A stretch of 64,000 nucleotides of DNA from Actinomycetes bacterium. Its GTDB lineage: Bacteria; Actinomycetota; Acidimicrobiia; Acidimicrobiales; RAAP-2. The notes under the pieces are model-generated. The model had not been told where the DNA came from. It did not search any database and was given only the letters and a program-made list of their open reading frames with translations. The position numbers and the translations under genes are program-made. Positions 25,362 through 34,071 of this stretch are shown piece by piece. Position 1 is the first letter of the stretch. Each line of letters begins with the position of its first letter. The DNA lies in NCBI GenBank assembly GCA_021791845.1, contig JAJYVT010000006.1, forward strand, positions 1 through 64,000. Reading direction: 5' to 3'.

Positions 25362-26608
25362 TCCAGACAAGCCCCATGCCGCGCGCCCTCGACACGGACA
25401 GGGTCCGGGCGCAGTTCCCGGCGCTCCGCGCCACACGGCCGGCGCCCGAGCAGCCGCTCTTCCTCGATGCTCCCGGCGGGACGCAGGTGCCCGAGCGGGT
25501 CGTGGCGGCCATGGCGGCCTACCTGGTCGAGTCCAACTCCAACACAGGCGGCGCCTTCGAGCTCAGCCGGCGCACCGACGCACTGATCGCCGAGGCGCGC
25601 CGGTACGGCGGCGCCTTCACCGGGGGCGACCCGGACGGGGTCGCGTTCGGCCAGAACATGACCACGCTCAATTTCAACCTCGTCCGGGCGGTGGGGCGCA
25701 TGATGCGGGCGGGCGACGAGATCCTCACCACCGCCTTGGACCACGACGCCAACATCTCCCCATGGCTGCTGATGGCGGAGGACCGGGGGCTGGTCGTGCG
25801 GGAGGTCGGCCTGACTCCCGACCTGGACATCGACCTCGAGGACCTGCGATCGAAGCTCAGCGACCGCACCCGTGTCGTGGCGTTCTGCCTCGCGTCGAAC
25901 GCCGTCGGCACGGTCACGCCGGCCGAGGAGATCGTGGCGCTGGCGCACGACGCCGGTGCGCTGGCGTGGGGCGACGCGGTGGCGTACGCACCCCATCGCC
26001 GCATCGACGTGGGCGCGCTCGGCGTCGACGTGCTGCTCTGCTCGCCGTACAAGTTCTTCGGGCCCCACCTCGGGATGGCCTGGGTGCGCCCGGACCTCGC
26101 CCGCGACCTGCCGGCCGAGCGCGTCCGCCCGGCAGCCGAGGTGCCGCCGGGCCACCGCTTCGAGACGGGCACCTTGAGCCACGAGGCCCTCGCCGGGTTT
26201 GTCGCCGCGGTGGACTACCTCGCGTCCCTGGGGTCGGGCGACACCCTGGCGTCGCAACTGGACACGGCGTACGACCTGATCCGCCGGCACGAGTCCGAGC
26301 TCGCTGCGGCCTTCGGGACGAGGGTCGGGGAGCTCGAGGGAGTGCGCATGGTCGGTCGGTCCGGCGGCGACCCCGCCCGGGTGCCGACCTTCGGCCTGGT
26401 CCCCGAGCGGGCCACGCCCCGGCAGCTGGCCGAGGCGTTGGACGATGCGGGGATCTATGCCTGGGACGGCAACTTCTTCGCCAAGCGGGTCATCGAGACG
26501 CTCGGGCTGGACCTCGAGGAGGGCGTCCTCCGGATCGGGTTCGCCCACTACAACGTGCTCCACGAGACGGACCGGCTGTTCGAGGCGCTCGAGCGCGCGT
26601 TGAAGTGA
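25358..26608 (+). CDS. Class-V PLP-dependent enzyme (cysteine-desulfurase-like, VC1184 subfamily)
   Basis: A 416-residue fold-type I PLP enzyme starting at ATG 25358. The beginning FLDAPGGTQVP and SNSNTGGAFELSRRTD are hallmarks of the subfamily I know as VC1184/TIGR01976. The PLP lysine lies in CSPYKFFGPHLG. Substrate-facing residues near the C-terminus include AWDGNFFAKR and LRIGFAHYNVLHE. The IscS-type mobile Cys loop is not evident, so true desulfurase activity is doubtful; lyase, deaminase or aminotransferase activity is as likely. As the last gene of the plus-strand catabolic operon it would handle the C-N or C-S bond of a late intermediate. It converges on the transporter operon. Confidence 0.88.
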   Translation: MIQTSPMPRALDTDRVRAQFPALRATRPAPEQPLFLDAPGGTQVPERVVAAMAAYLVESNSNTGGAFELSRRTDALIAEARRYGGAFTGGDPDGVAFGQNMTTLNFNLVRAVGRMMRAGDEILTTALDHDANISPWLLMAEDRGLVVREVGLTPDLDIDLEDLRSKLSDRTRVVAFCLASNAVGTVTPAEEIVALAHDAGALAWGDAVAYAPHRRIDVGALGVDVLLCSPYKFFGPHLGMAWVRPDLARDLPAERVRPAAEVPPGHRFETGTLSHEALAGFVAAVDYLASLGSGDTLASQLDTAYDLIRRHESELAAAFGTRVGELEGVRMVGRSGGDPARVPTFGLVPERATPRQLAEALDDAGIYAWDGNFFAKRVIETLGLDLEEGVLRIGFAHYNVLHETDRLFEALERALK

Positions 26609-26687
26609 GCGCCGGGCATCGCACGGGCTCGCTCGGCCGCCGGCCGGCGACCATGGCGATGGGCTGACGGCGCCGGTCGGCGCGTCA

Positions 26688-26743
26688 GGCCGGCGCCGTC
26701 GGGCCGGCGCCGTCGGGCCGGCGCCGTCAGGCCGGCGCGTCGG
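26688..26743. repeat. 14-bp tandem repeat, four units, between convergent operons
   Basis: Four units of GGCCGGCGCCGTCG (the last one altered) run from 26688 to 26743. GGCCGGCGCC is self-complementary, so the array can fold on either strand. It overlaps the stop codon of the double ATPase gene and encodes its final residues. It may act as a two-way transcription end. Confidence 0.85.
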
Positions 26744-28904
26744 TCGAGCTGACGGCGTCGCCGGCGATGCTCGACGGCGCGCCGGCACCGTGACCGCTCG
26801 CCTGCGCGTCGACGGCGAGCGGCTCGGCCAGCGGGAAGTGGCAGGCGGCCAGGTGCCCCAGGTGCCCGAAGGGCCGCAACGGTGGCTCCTCGGCTGCGCA
26901 GATCTCCTGGGCCAGCGCGCACCGGGTCCGGAACCGGCACCCCGAGGGTGGGTTGGCCGGGGAGGGCAGCTCGCCCCGGACCTTTGCCGTCCTTGTCCCG
27001 CGCCTCGAGGGATCGGGCGTCGGGATGGCCTCGAGGAGACCGGCGGTGTACGGGTGGGCCGTGTGCTCGTAGACGTCGGACACCGGCCCGACCTCGACCA
27101 GCTTGCCGAGGTACATGACGCCCACCCGATCGGCCAGGTAGCGCACGACGGACAGGTCGTGGGAGATGAGCACGTAGCTCAGCTCCCGCTCGGTCTGCAG
27201 CCGCAGCATGAGGTTGAGGATCTGGGACTGGATCGAGACGTCCAGCGCCGACACGGGCTCGTCGGCGACAACGAGCCGCGGCTCGACGGTGAGGGCGCGC
27301 GCCAGCCCGATGCGCTGGCGTTGGCCCCCGGAGAACTCGTGCGGGTAGCGCTCGAGGGCCCGTCGTGGCAGGCCGACCTCGTCGAGGAGGTGGCGGATCA
27401 GGGCTGTGCGCTGCTTGCGGTCGCCGATCCGCTGGGCGTTGAGCGGTTCGCGCAGGATCGACGCCACCCGCATCCGGGGGTCGAGCGAGGCGTAGGGGTC
27501 CTGGAACATGAGCTGGACGTCCTTGCGGTGCCGCTTGAGGGCGGCTCCCCGGAAGGTGGCGGCGACGCCGTCGAAGGTCACCGTTCCCGAGTCGGGCTCG
27601 GTCAGGCCGACCATGAGCCGGCCCAACGTCGTCTTGCCGCAGCCCGACTCGCCGACGAGGCCGAAGGTCTCCCCGACGCCGATCGAGAGCGAGACGTCCG
27701 AGACGGCCTTGACCGAGCCGACGGTGCGGCGCAGCAGCCCCTTGTGGATCGGGAACTCCTTGACGATGTGCTCGAGGCGGAGGAGCACGCGCTCGCCGGG
27801 AGGCTCGGAGGCATCTGCGCCGCCGGCCGCCGTGGCCGCCGCCCTCGAGGTGCTCGAGGCGCTGTCCCCACCGCGCCGGGATTCGCTGCGCACGAGGTCG
27901 ATGCCGACGCCGAGCAGGTGTGCTGCCCGCCGCCCGTCGACGGGGAAGTGGCAGGCGAACCGGTGCCCGCCGGCGTCGGTCACGAGCTCGGGCGCCTCCT
28001 CCACGCACCGATCCTGCGCGTAGCGGCACCGGGCTGCGAAGCGGCAGCCCGTGGGCGGCCGGGTGAGGTCGGGCGGGGCGCCGGGGATGCTGTAGAGCGC
28101 CTTCGAGCGGTCGGACTCGAGCCCGGGGATCGACTCGAGGAGCGCCTGGGTGTAGGGGTGGCGCATCTCGGTGAAGATCGTCTGCACGTCGCCGGTCTCG
28201 ACGAGCTGCCCGGCGTACATGACCGCCACCCGGTCGGCCCGGTCGGCGATCACGCCCATGTCGTGGGTGATGAGCAGGAGGCCCATGTCGAAGCGGCCAC
28301 GCAAGTCGTCCAGGAGGGCGAGGATCTGGTCCTGGATCGTGACGTCGAGGGCCGTGGTCGGCTCGTCGGCGATCAGGAGCTTGGGGGAGCAGGCGAGCGC
28401 CATGGCGATCATGGCGCGCTGTCGCAATCCCCCCGAGAGCTCGTGGGGGTGGCTGCGGAGGCGTTCGGCAGGGCGCGGCATCCCGACGAGCCCGAGCACC
28501 TCCTCGGCCCGGGCCATCGCCTCGTCCCGTGAGACCCCCTTGTGCGCCCGCACGGGCTCGGCGATCTGGGCCCCGAGGGTCATCAGCGGGTTGAGCGAGG
28601 TCATCGGGTCCTGGAACACCATCCCGACATCGCTGCCCCGGACCTGGCGCATCTGCTTCTCGGACAGCGAGGTGACGTCGGTGCCGGCGATGGTGATCGA
28701 GCCCCCGGCGATGCGCGCTCCCGGCGGCAGGAGACGCATCACCGACATCGCCACCATGGTCTTGCCCGAGCCGGACTCGCCGACCACCCCGACGGTCTCG
28801 CCGGGGCGGACGCTGAGCGAGACGCCGCCTACGGCGTGCACGGTGCCGCTGCGGACCGGGATCTCCACCCGGAGGTCCTCGATCCGGAGGAGCTCATCGG
28901 TCAC
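26727..28904 (-). CDS. Fused double ATPase of a peptide/nickel-type ABC transporter (DppD-DppF in one chain)
   Basis: A 725-residue cytoplasmic ATPase that powers the DppBC-type permease. Half one (to ~residue 320) has Walker A GESGSGKT, signature LSGGLRQR, Walker B LLIADEP, and the C-terminal oligo_HPY Cys motif (CRFAARCRYAQDRC). An Ala/Ser-rich linker follows. Half two has Walker A GESGCGKT, signature FSGGQRQR, Walker B LVVADEP and a second Cys motif (CRFRTRCALAQEIC). Both sites look active. The GTG start at 28904 is chosen because AAGGAGGG (28918-28911) lies six bases upstream. A TTG at 28958 that overlaps the permease stop would give a longer form without such a site. Confidence 0.95.
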   Translation of the reverse strand: MTDELLRIEDLRVEIPVRSGTVHAVGGVSLSVRPGETVGVVGESGSGKTMVAMSVMRLLPPGARIAGGSITIAGTDVTSLSEKQMRQVRGSDVGMVFQDPMTSLNPLMTLGAQIAEPVRAHKGVSRDEAMARAEEVLGLVGMPRPAERLRSHPHELSGGLRQRAMIAMALACSPKLLIADEPTTALDVTIQDQILALLDDLRGRFDMGLLLITHDMGVIADRADRVAVMYAGQLVETGDVQTIFTEMRHPYTQALLESIPGLESDRSKALYSIPGAPPDLTRPPTGCRFAARCRYAQDRCVEEAPELVTDAGGHRFACHFPVDGRRAAHLLGVGIDLVRSESRRGGDSASSTSRAAATAAGGADASEPPGERVLLRLEHIVKEFPIHKGLLRRTVGSVKAVSDVSLSIGVGETFGLVGESGCGKTTLGRLMVGLTEPDSGTVTFDGVAATFRGAALKRHRKDVQLMFQDPYASLDPRMRVASILREPLNAQRIGDRKQRTALIRHLLDEVGLPRRALERYPHEFSGGQRQRIGLARALTVEPRLVVADEPVSALDVSIQSQILNLMLRLQTERELSYVLISHDLSVVRYLADRVGVMYLGKLVEVGPVSDVYEHTAHPYTAGLLEAIPTPDPSRRGTRTAKVRGELPSPANPPSGCRFRTRCALAQEICAAEEPPLRPFGHLGHLAACHFPLAEPLAVDAQASGHGAGAPSSIAGDAVSSTDAPA

Positions 28905-28910
28905 GAGACG

Positions 28911-28918
28911 CCCTCCTT
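28911..28918 (-). promoter_or_regulatory. Ribosome-binding site deciding the double-ATPase start
   Basis: AAGGAGGG on the minus strand, six bases before GTG 28904. It is the clearest Shine-Dalgarno match in the operon and favours this start over the TTG at 28958. Confidence 0.7.
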
Positions 28919-28954
28919 CGGTGCGGCGGGCCTTGTCGGCGTCGTGCGGCCCCG

Positions 28955-29938
28955 TCAATGTCGCTGCAGCCTGACGTCGAGCGCATCACGGAGCGCGTCC
29001 CCTACGAAGTTGAACGCCAGCACCACGATCACGATGGCCACTCCGGCCGGGTAGATCAGCCACCAGTAACCGTCGTAGATGTAGTTGAGGCCGTTGTTCA
29101 GCATGGCCCCCCAACTCGTGGCCGGCGGCGGTGGCCCGAGCCCCAGGTAGCTGAGGGCGGCCAGGAGCAGGATGGCATTGGCGACCTGCAGCGTCGTCTG
29201 GACCACGATCGTCCCCATCACATTCGGGATGATGTGGCGGACGATGATCTTGCCCCGTGTCACCCCCGCGCCGCGGGCCGCCTCGACGTACTCGCGCGTG
29301 CGGACCGAGAGGGACTCGCCACGGACCAGGCGAGCCGTGGGCAGCCAGGAGACGATCGCCACCACGACGATGAACATGAACGTCGTGGGGGAGAAGATCG
29401 TCGCCATCAGCAGCATCAGGAGCAGCGGGGGGATAGCGTAGATCGAGTCCACGATCCGCATCATCAGCGAGTCCGCCCACCGCCCGAAGAAGCCGGAGAC
29501 GGCCCCCCAGGCCGCGCCGAACAGGCTCGAGAGCAGGGCGGCGCCGAGGCCGACCTCCAAGGAGACCTGGCCCCCCACCATCAGCCGGCCCAGGACGTCG
29601 TAGCCGACGTTTGTGGTGCCCAGCGGATGGGCGCTGCTCGGCGCCAGGTTGGCTGTGAGCAGCGCCGTGTGCACCTGTGTGGTGTGGTAGATGACCGGGC
29701 CGAGGTAGCAGAAGAGGACCATCAGCACGATCGTCACCAGGCCGACGATGGCCAGGCGGTTCTCGGCGAAGATCGAGACGAAGAGCCGGAGCATGCTCGC
29801 CGACGAGGTGACCTCGCCGCCTTCCGCCATCGCTGTCCCGGCGAGCGGTGCCTGGACGCGGGGAGCCTCGGCGACGGTGGTCGCGACAGGCCCGGTAGCC
29901 ACGGCGCCGGGTGTCGGCCCCCGCTCGGTGTCAGACAT
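28955..29938 (-). CDS. Peptide/nickel-type ABC transporter permease (DppC family)
   Basis: A 327-residue inner-membrane permease. After a ~50-residue cytoplasmic N-terminus come six predicted membrane segments. The first is LAIVGLVTIVLMVLFCYLG. A long external loop (HTTQVHT...GTTNVGYD) separates segments one and two. The ATPase-contact EAA loop is EYVEAARGAGVTRGKIIVRHIIPN. The C-terminus ends FVGDALRDALDVRLQRH. Its ATG overlaps the DppB stop by eight bases. Confidence 0.95.
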   Translation of the reverse strand: MSDTERGPTPGAVATGPVATTVAEAPRVQAPLAGTAMAEGGEVTSSASMLRLFVSIFAENRLAIVGLVTIVLMVLFCYLGPVIYHTTQVHTALLTANLAPSSAHPLGTTNVGYDVLGRLMVGGQVSLEVGLGAALLSSLFGAAWGAVSGFFGRWADSLMMRIVDSIYAIPPLLLMLLMATIFSPTTFMFIVVVAIVSWLPTARLVRGESLSVRTREYVEAARGAGVTRGKIIVRHIIPNVMGTIVVQTTLQVANAILLLAALSYLGLGPPPPATSWGAMLNNGLNYIYDGYWWLIYPAGVAIVIVVLAFNFVGDALRDALDVRLQRH

Positions 29939-30878
29939 AGCGCACCCGGGGGTCGATGGCGGCGTAGAGCAGGTCGGCGAGGAGGCTGCCGACCACGGTG
30001 GCGACGCCGACGACCACCGTCACCCCCATCATCAAGGGGTAATCCTGCTTCAGGGCGGCGTTCCAGAACAAGAGCCCCATGCCCGGATAGTTGAACACGG
30101 CCTCGATGACGATGGCTCCCGACAGCACGATCGGCAGTGTCAAGCCGATCAAGGTGATGATGGGGGTGACCGAGTTGGGCAGCAGGTGGCGGAAGATCAC
30201 CCGGCCCGTCGAGATGCCTTTGGCCCGGGCGGTCCGCATGTAGTCCTGCACCAGGTTCTCGATCGCCGACGAGCGCATGAACCGGCTGAACTGGGCGAAG
30301 TTGACGAGAGCGAGGGTCACGACCGGGAGCACCAGGGCGCGGGGGTCGGTGAAGATCGCCCCCACCGTCGCCCCTTGCGGCGCCTCCGCCGGGAGCACGT
30401 GCAGGCCCACGGCGAAGGCCAGGATCAGGAGCATCCCGGCCCAGAAGTTGGGCATGGCGTAGCCGGCGAAGGCGAACGCGGTGACCGCATGATCGCCGAA
30501 CTTGTTCCGCCGGACGGCCTGGTAGAGCCCGAGCGGCACCCCGACGACCAGCGAGAGCGCGTACGCGAGACCGACCAGCACCGCCGTCTTCGGCAGGTTG
30601 GTCTCCAAGAGCGAGAGCACCGTCTGGTTGTACTTGTACGAGTACCCGAGGTTGCCGTGCAGCAGGTGCCAGATGTAGAGGCCGTACTGCACGGGGATCG
30701 CCCGGTTGTACCCGTTGGCGACGTTGAAGTTGTGGATCTCCGCCTTGGTGGCCCGGGCGCCGAGCGCGGCGCGGGCCGGGCCGCCGGGGAGCAGGTGGAT
30801 CAGCAGGAAGACGACCAGGGTCACGCCGATGACGACGATGAGGGCCTGGATGAGCCGGCGCACGATGTAGGCGAGCAT
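29931..30878 (-). CDS. Peptide/nickel-type ABC transporter permease (DppB family)
   Basis: A 315-residue inner-membrane permease beginning with the DppB signature MLAYIVRRLIQALIVVIGVTLVVF. It has a large external loop after the first membrane segment (GGPARAALGARATKAEIHNFN...). Five further hydrophobic segments and the EAA loop (DYMRTARAKGISTGRVIFRHLLPN) follow. A purine-rich AGGAGG-like site precedes the ATG. It lies 124 bases after the binding-protein gene, with a long hairpin between, and overlaps DppC. Confidence 0.95.
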   Translation of the reverse strand: MLAYIVRRLIQALIVVIGVTLVVFLLIHLLPGGPARAALGARATKAEIHNFNVANGYNRAIPVQYGLYIWHLLHGNLGYSYKYNQTVLSLLETNLPKTAVLVGLAYALSLVVGVPLGLYQAVRRNKFGDHAVTAFAFAGYAMPNFWAGMLLILAFAVGLHVLPAEAPQGATVGAIFTDPRALVLPVVTLALVNFAQFSRFMRSSAIENLVQDYMRTARAKGISTGRVIFRHLLPNSVTPIITLIGLTLPIVLSGAIVIEAVFNYPGMGLLFWNAALKQDYPLMMGVTVVVGVATVVGSLLADLLYAAIDPRVRYV

Positions 30879-30935
30879 CGTTTCCCACTGCCTCCTAGCG
30901 CACCGACCGTAGCCGGTGCCGCCGGCCGGGGTCGG

Positions 30936-30969
30936 CCACTGCCGAGCGGATCCGCTCGCTCGGCAGTGG
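30936..30969 (-). promoter_or_regulatory. 13-bp stem-loop between the binding-protein and permease genes
   Basis: CCACTGCCGAGCG pairs perfectly with CGCTCGGCAGTGG around an 8-base loop. Flanking GTCGGCC/GGCCGGCCGAC can extend the stem. It starts about 33 bases after the binding-protein stop codon. Such hairpins commonly protect or partly terminate the upstream message, so that more binding protein is made than permease. There is no T-tract. Confidence 0.6.
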
Positions 30970-31001
30970 GCCGGCCGACGACCTGCTGACGTGGGTGCCG
31001 A

Positions 31002-32840
31002 TCACTTCGAGAAGTACCAGTCCTCGGGGTAGATCTGCAGGTACGGGTCCAGCGGCGTCACGCCGTGGAGGTTCCCCTTGTAGGCGACAACCCGGTAGGC
31101 CGGCTCGGGCATGTAGATCTGGATCTGCGCCTTGACCATGTAGTTCTCCCACTTCTTGAGCGAAGCGATCGGGTTGGCGCTGCTGTGGTTGGCGTTGATC
31201 ATGGCGTCCATCTTCGGTGTGCAGTAGCTGCCGTAGTTCGACGTTGCGCCGCAGTAGAAGGTGTTACCGCCCGTCTCGACATAGGGCGTCCACCCGAGCG
31301 GCCACTCGCCCATCCACAGCTCCATGTCCCAACTGCACGTCTTTGCCTGGCCGGCGCACTGGGCCGCGAGGCTCGGCAGGTTCGCCTCGGGGACGAGCTT
31401 CACCTTCATGTTCGCCCCGACGCTGCCGAACTGCGAGACGATGTACTGGAGCAACGCGTACTGTGTGGTCGACGACTGGGTGCCGACGATGCGGAAGTCG
31501 AGCTTGGCCCCCTTCTTGATCCCCTTCCCGCACTGGGTCGGGCCCGTCCCTGGCTTTGTGCACGTCGACGTGCCGTTGGGCACGACGTGCCACCCGTGCT
31601 TGGTGAGGAGCTTCGTCGCCGCCGAGACGCTATAGGGGTACGGGTCCTTCTTGTCCAGCGCCGTCACGTTCGACCCGAGGCCGTTGGGGTTGGAGATCGG
31701 GCTCGGGGCGTAGGACGCATGCCCGTGGTAGATCTTCTGGATGATCGACTTGAAGTCGATCAGGTGGGTCAGCGCCTGTCGGACGTAGAGCTGCGAGAGG
31801 ATCGGCGTGGCCGCGTCGTTCTTGGCGTAGTTCAGGATCAGGCCGCCGAACGCCGCCTGGGTCCAGTAGGCGATCTTGTAGCCCTCCGACTTGAGGTGGG
31901 GGATCACCTTCAGCGATGTGAAGGGGACGAACCCCACGCTGAGCTGTCCCGTCTCGAGCGCGTTGACCTCAGCCGTTGTGCTGGTGAAGGGGACCTCGGT
32001 GAACGAGGACAACTTCTGGGACTGCGGCCAGGGGTACTTGGGGTTGGGCGCCATCGACATCTGGCCGTTGGTGGAGTCGTACGTCTTCACTTGCCATGCG
32101 CCGTCCACCACCTTCCACAGCGGGTTGGTCGCCAGTGTCGACGCCTTCTTGGCCTCACCCTGCAGGAACTTGTAGACCGCCTTCGCACCCTTCGGTGTCA
32201 TGTCGTAGTTGCCGATGGCACCGGTGGCCGACGTCTTGTCCCACGCATGCTGGGGGATCGGCGTGATCTGGGTGAGCTCGTTGCCCAGCAGCCAGTATGT
32301 GCTGTACTTCTTGTCGAAGACGATCTGGAACTTTGTCGTCGACGTGTAGTTGATCTGCTTCACGTTGTCGGGGAAGGACCCCGGGACGTACGCCGCAAAT
32401 GTTGTCTTGTTCGCCTCGAGCAGGTTCATCCAGAACTGGACGTCCCGCGTGGTCACCGGCTGGCCGTCCGACCATGTGCGCTTCTTCAGCGTGATTGTGA
32501 CGACCGTCTGCCCTGTGGCGTTCGTCGAGAAGACCGGAGGGTCGGCCAGGGCATTTGTCGGGTTGAACTTCGTCTGGCCGTTCTTGCCCCATCGGTAGAG
32601 GGGGGGCCACATGAGGTAGGACACCCAGGGCACGTAGGCGGTTGTCCAGAAGGACGCCGTGTACATCGGGAAGAAGTAGGTGGGCGGCTCGCCGACGATC
32701 TCGGCGAACGTGGCGCCGTTGCCGCCTGACGCCCGCTCGTGCGCTCCAGCCGGTCCGACCGCGACGAGCCCGGTGGCCAGCGTTCCCACCGTCAGGATCG
32801 TGGCCAACGCCGCGACCACGCGCGAGGTGCGCCCCCCCAT
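31002..32840 (-). CDS. Peptide/nickel-type ABC transporter solute-binding protein (SBP_bac_5)
   Basis: A 612-residue exported binding protein and first gene of the transporter operon. ATG 32840 is chosen because AGGAGG lies seven bases upstream and because it gives a normal signal peptide (RTSRVVAALATILTVGTLAT..., cleavage after about residue 34). No lipobox Cys is present. Domain features match the copy at 13337-15166, including TWSDGQPVTTRDVQFWMNLL, QALTHLIDFKSII and both Cys pairs (STCTKPGTGPTQCGKG; FYCGATSNYGSYC). The two proteins align almost without gaps, so a duplication is clear. Ligand is unknown; the family also carries non-peptide solutes. ACA Thr codons are frequent. Confidence 0.93.
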   Translation of the reverse strand: MGGRTSRVVAALATILTVGTLATGLVAVGPAGAHERASGGNGATFAEIVGEPPTYFFPMYTASFWTTAYVPWVSYLMWPPLYRWGKNGQTKFNPTNALADPPVFSTNATGQTVVTITLKKRTWSDGQPVTTRDVQFWMNLLEANKTTFAAYVPGSFPDNVKQINYTSTTKFQIVFDKKYSTYWLLGNELTQITPIPQHAWDKTSATGAIGNYDMTPKGAKAVYKFLQGEAKKASTLATNPLWKVVDGAWQVKTYDSTNGQMSMAPNPKYPWPQSQKLSSFTEVPFTSTTAEVNALETGQLSVGFVPFTSLKVIPHLKSEGYKIAYWTQAAFGGLILNYAKNDAATPILSQLYVRQALTHLIDFKSIIQKIYHGHASYAPSPISNPNGLGSNVTALDKKDPYPYSVSAATKLLTKHGWHVVPNGTSTCTKPGTGPTQCGKGIKKGAKLDFRIVGTQSSTTQYALLQYIVSQFGSVGANMKVKLVPEANLPSLAAQCAGQAKTCSWDMELWMGEWPLGWTPYVETGGNTFYCGATSNYGSYCTPKMDAMINANHSSANPIASLKKWENYMVKAQIQIYMPEPAYRVVAYKGNLHGVTPLDPYLQIYPEDWYFSK

Positions 32841-33230
32841 GCCATACCTCCTCGGATCCATCACCTTGCAGCGTGCGTCACGAAAGTCCACTCCGGGCCC
32901 CCGCGAAGACGCATTCCGGCGTTTCGGTGGCGTGGAGGGGTTGTTCCCCATCGCCATCGGAGCCTTTCGCTGCGATTTGCGTAGCGGCAGTATTGCAGTA
33001 CGGCGAACGACACGCAAGGCGCGTTTGGCAGCCGGGTTCCCGGCGCCGAGCGGGTCACGGTCGGCGGGCGGTACGGTCTCCGGGGCCCACACACCTGACC
33101 TTCTGCGGTTGCCGGGGCTCGACGCCCGTGTCGGGCCCCTCGTTCCAGCGCTACGGCACCGCCACCATCGTGACGGCCGCCGCGCGGGACGCCGCCGTTC
33201 CCTTCTTTGCCGCCCGCGAGGGGGCGGCGG
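32841..33230. other. 390-base intergenic region upstream of the transporter operon
   Basis: No gene is supported here. It is somewhat richer in A and T around 32930-33010. There is a near-palindrome GTATTGCAGTAC (32990-33001, 10 of 12 symmetrical, TGCA centre) about 150 bases before the binding-protein start. The transporter promoter is probably in this part. The right half (33100-33230) carries codon-like, Ala-rich sequence with no convincing start or family match. Confidence 0.45.
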
Positions 33231-34031
33231 TCACACTGCCGGGCCCGCCGCTCCCGGCGCCCGGTCCTCCGCCGCTCCCACGATCGCCGGCAGGGAGGTT
33301 GTGATCGGCTCGCGGACGACGGCGTCGGCCAGCTCGTCGAAGGGCGTCGGCTCGGCGTTCACGATCACGACGGCGGCGCCGTGGGACGCCGCCAGGGGGA
33401 CCAGTCCGGCAGCGGGGTGGACGGCGAGGGTGGTCCCGACCGCCAGGAGGAGGTCGCAGGCTCGGGCGCCTGCCTCGGCTCGGGCCAGGTCCTCGGGCAC
33501 GAGCGACTGGCCGAAGCTGATCGTCGCCGACTTGAGGATCCCGCCGCAGTCCAGACAGGCCGGGTCGGCCTCGCCGGCTGCCACCCGCTCCAGGGTGGGT
33601 CCGGCCGGCGAGCGCCGGCCGCAGGCCATGCACACCACGTCCCGGATCGTCCCGTGGATCTCCACCACCCGGGCGGGATCGTTGCCGGCCCGCTGGTGGA
33701 GCCCGTCGGTGTTCTGGGTGACGAGGAGGTGCAACTGCCCCCGGCGCTCCAGGGCGGCCACGGCCCGGTGCCCCGGTCCGGGCTCGGCCGTCCACGCCGG
33801 GGAGCGGAGCCGGCCCTGCCACGCCCGCTCCCGCACCGAGCGGTCGCCCATGTAGGCGTCCAGGGTGGACAGGCGCTCGGCGGTGGGGTCCTTGGTCCAC
33901 ATTCCCTGGGGACCCCGGAAGTCGGGAATCCCCGAGCCGGTGGAGATCCCGGCGCCGGTGAGGGCCACCACCCGCTTGGCCGACGCGACGAGCAGCCTGG
34001 CTTCGGCAGTGGGGTCGGGCGCCCGGTCCAT
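33231..34031 (-). CDS. Sir2 family NAD-dependent protein deacylase
   Basis: A 266-residue sirtuin that removes acetyl or other acyl groups from protein lysines using NAD. The NAD site shows ALTGAGISTGSGIPDFRG (residues ~24-41). The catalytic region has TQNTDGLHQRAG, where most sirtuins have Ile rather than Thr in QNIDGLH, and the general-base His lies in VEIHGT. The zinc Cys pairs are CMACGRR and CLDCGG. GTTLAVHPAAGL and VNAEPTPFD complete the fold. It starts at ATG 34031, divergent from the aldehyde dehydrogenase 40 bases away, and may share its promoter region. Confidence 0.95.
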   Translation of the reverse strand: MDRAPDPTAEARLLVASAKRVVALTGAGISTGSGIPDFRGPQGMWTKDPTAERLSTLDAYMGDRSVRERAWQGRLRSPAWTAEPGPGHRAVAALERRGQLHLLVTQNTDGLHQRAGNDPARVVEIHGTIRDVVCMACGRRSPAGPTLERVAAGEADPACLDCGGILKSATISFGQSLVPEDLARAEAGARACDLLLAVGTTLAVHPAAGLVPLAASHGAAVVIVNAEPTPFDELADAVVREPITTSLPAIVGAAEDRAPGAAGPAV

Positions 34032-34071
34032 CGGTGGCGCAGGCTACCGGCGCGCACGCGAGAATCTCCCC

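Noticed and set aside
25358-26608. Kynureninase or true cysteine desulfurase
   Set aside because: The N-terminal FLDAPGGTQVP pattern fits the VC1184 subfamily, and no mobile catalytic Cys loop is seen. Neither activity can be supported.
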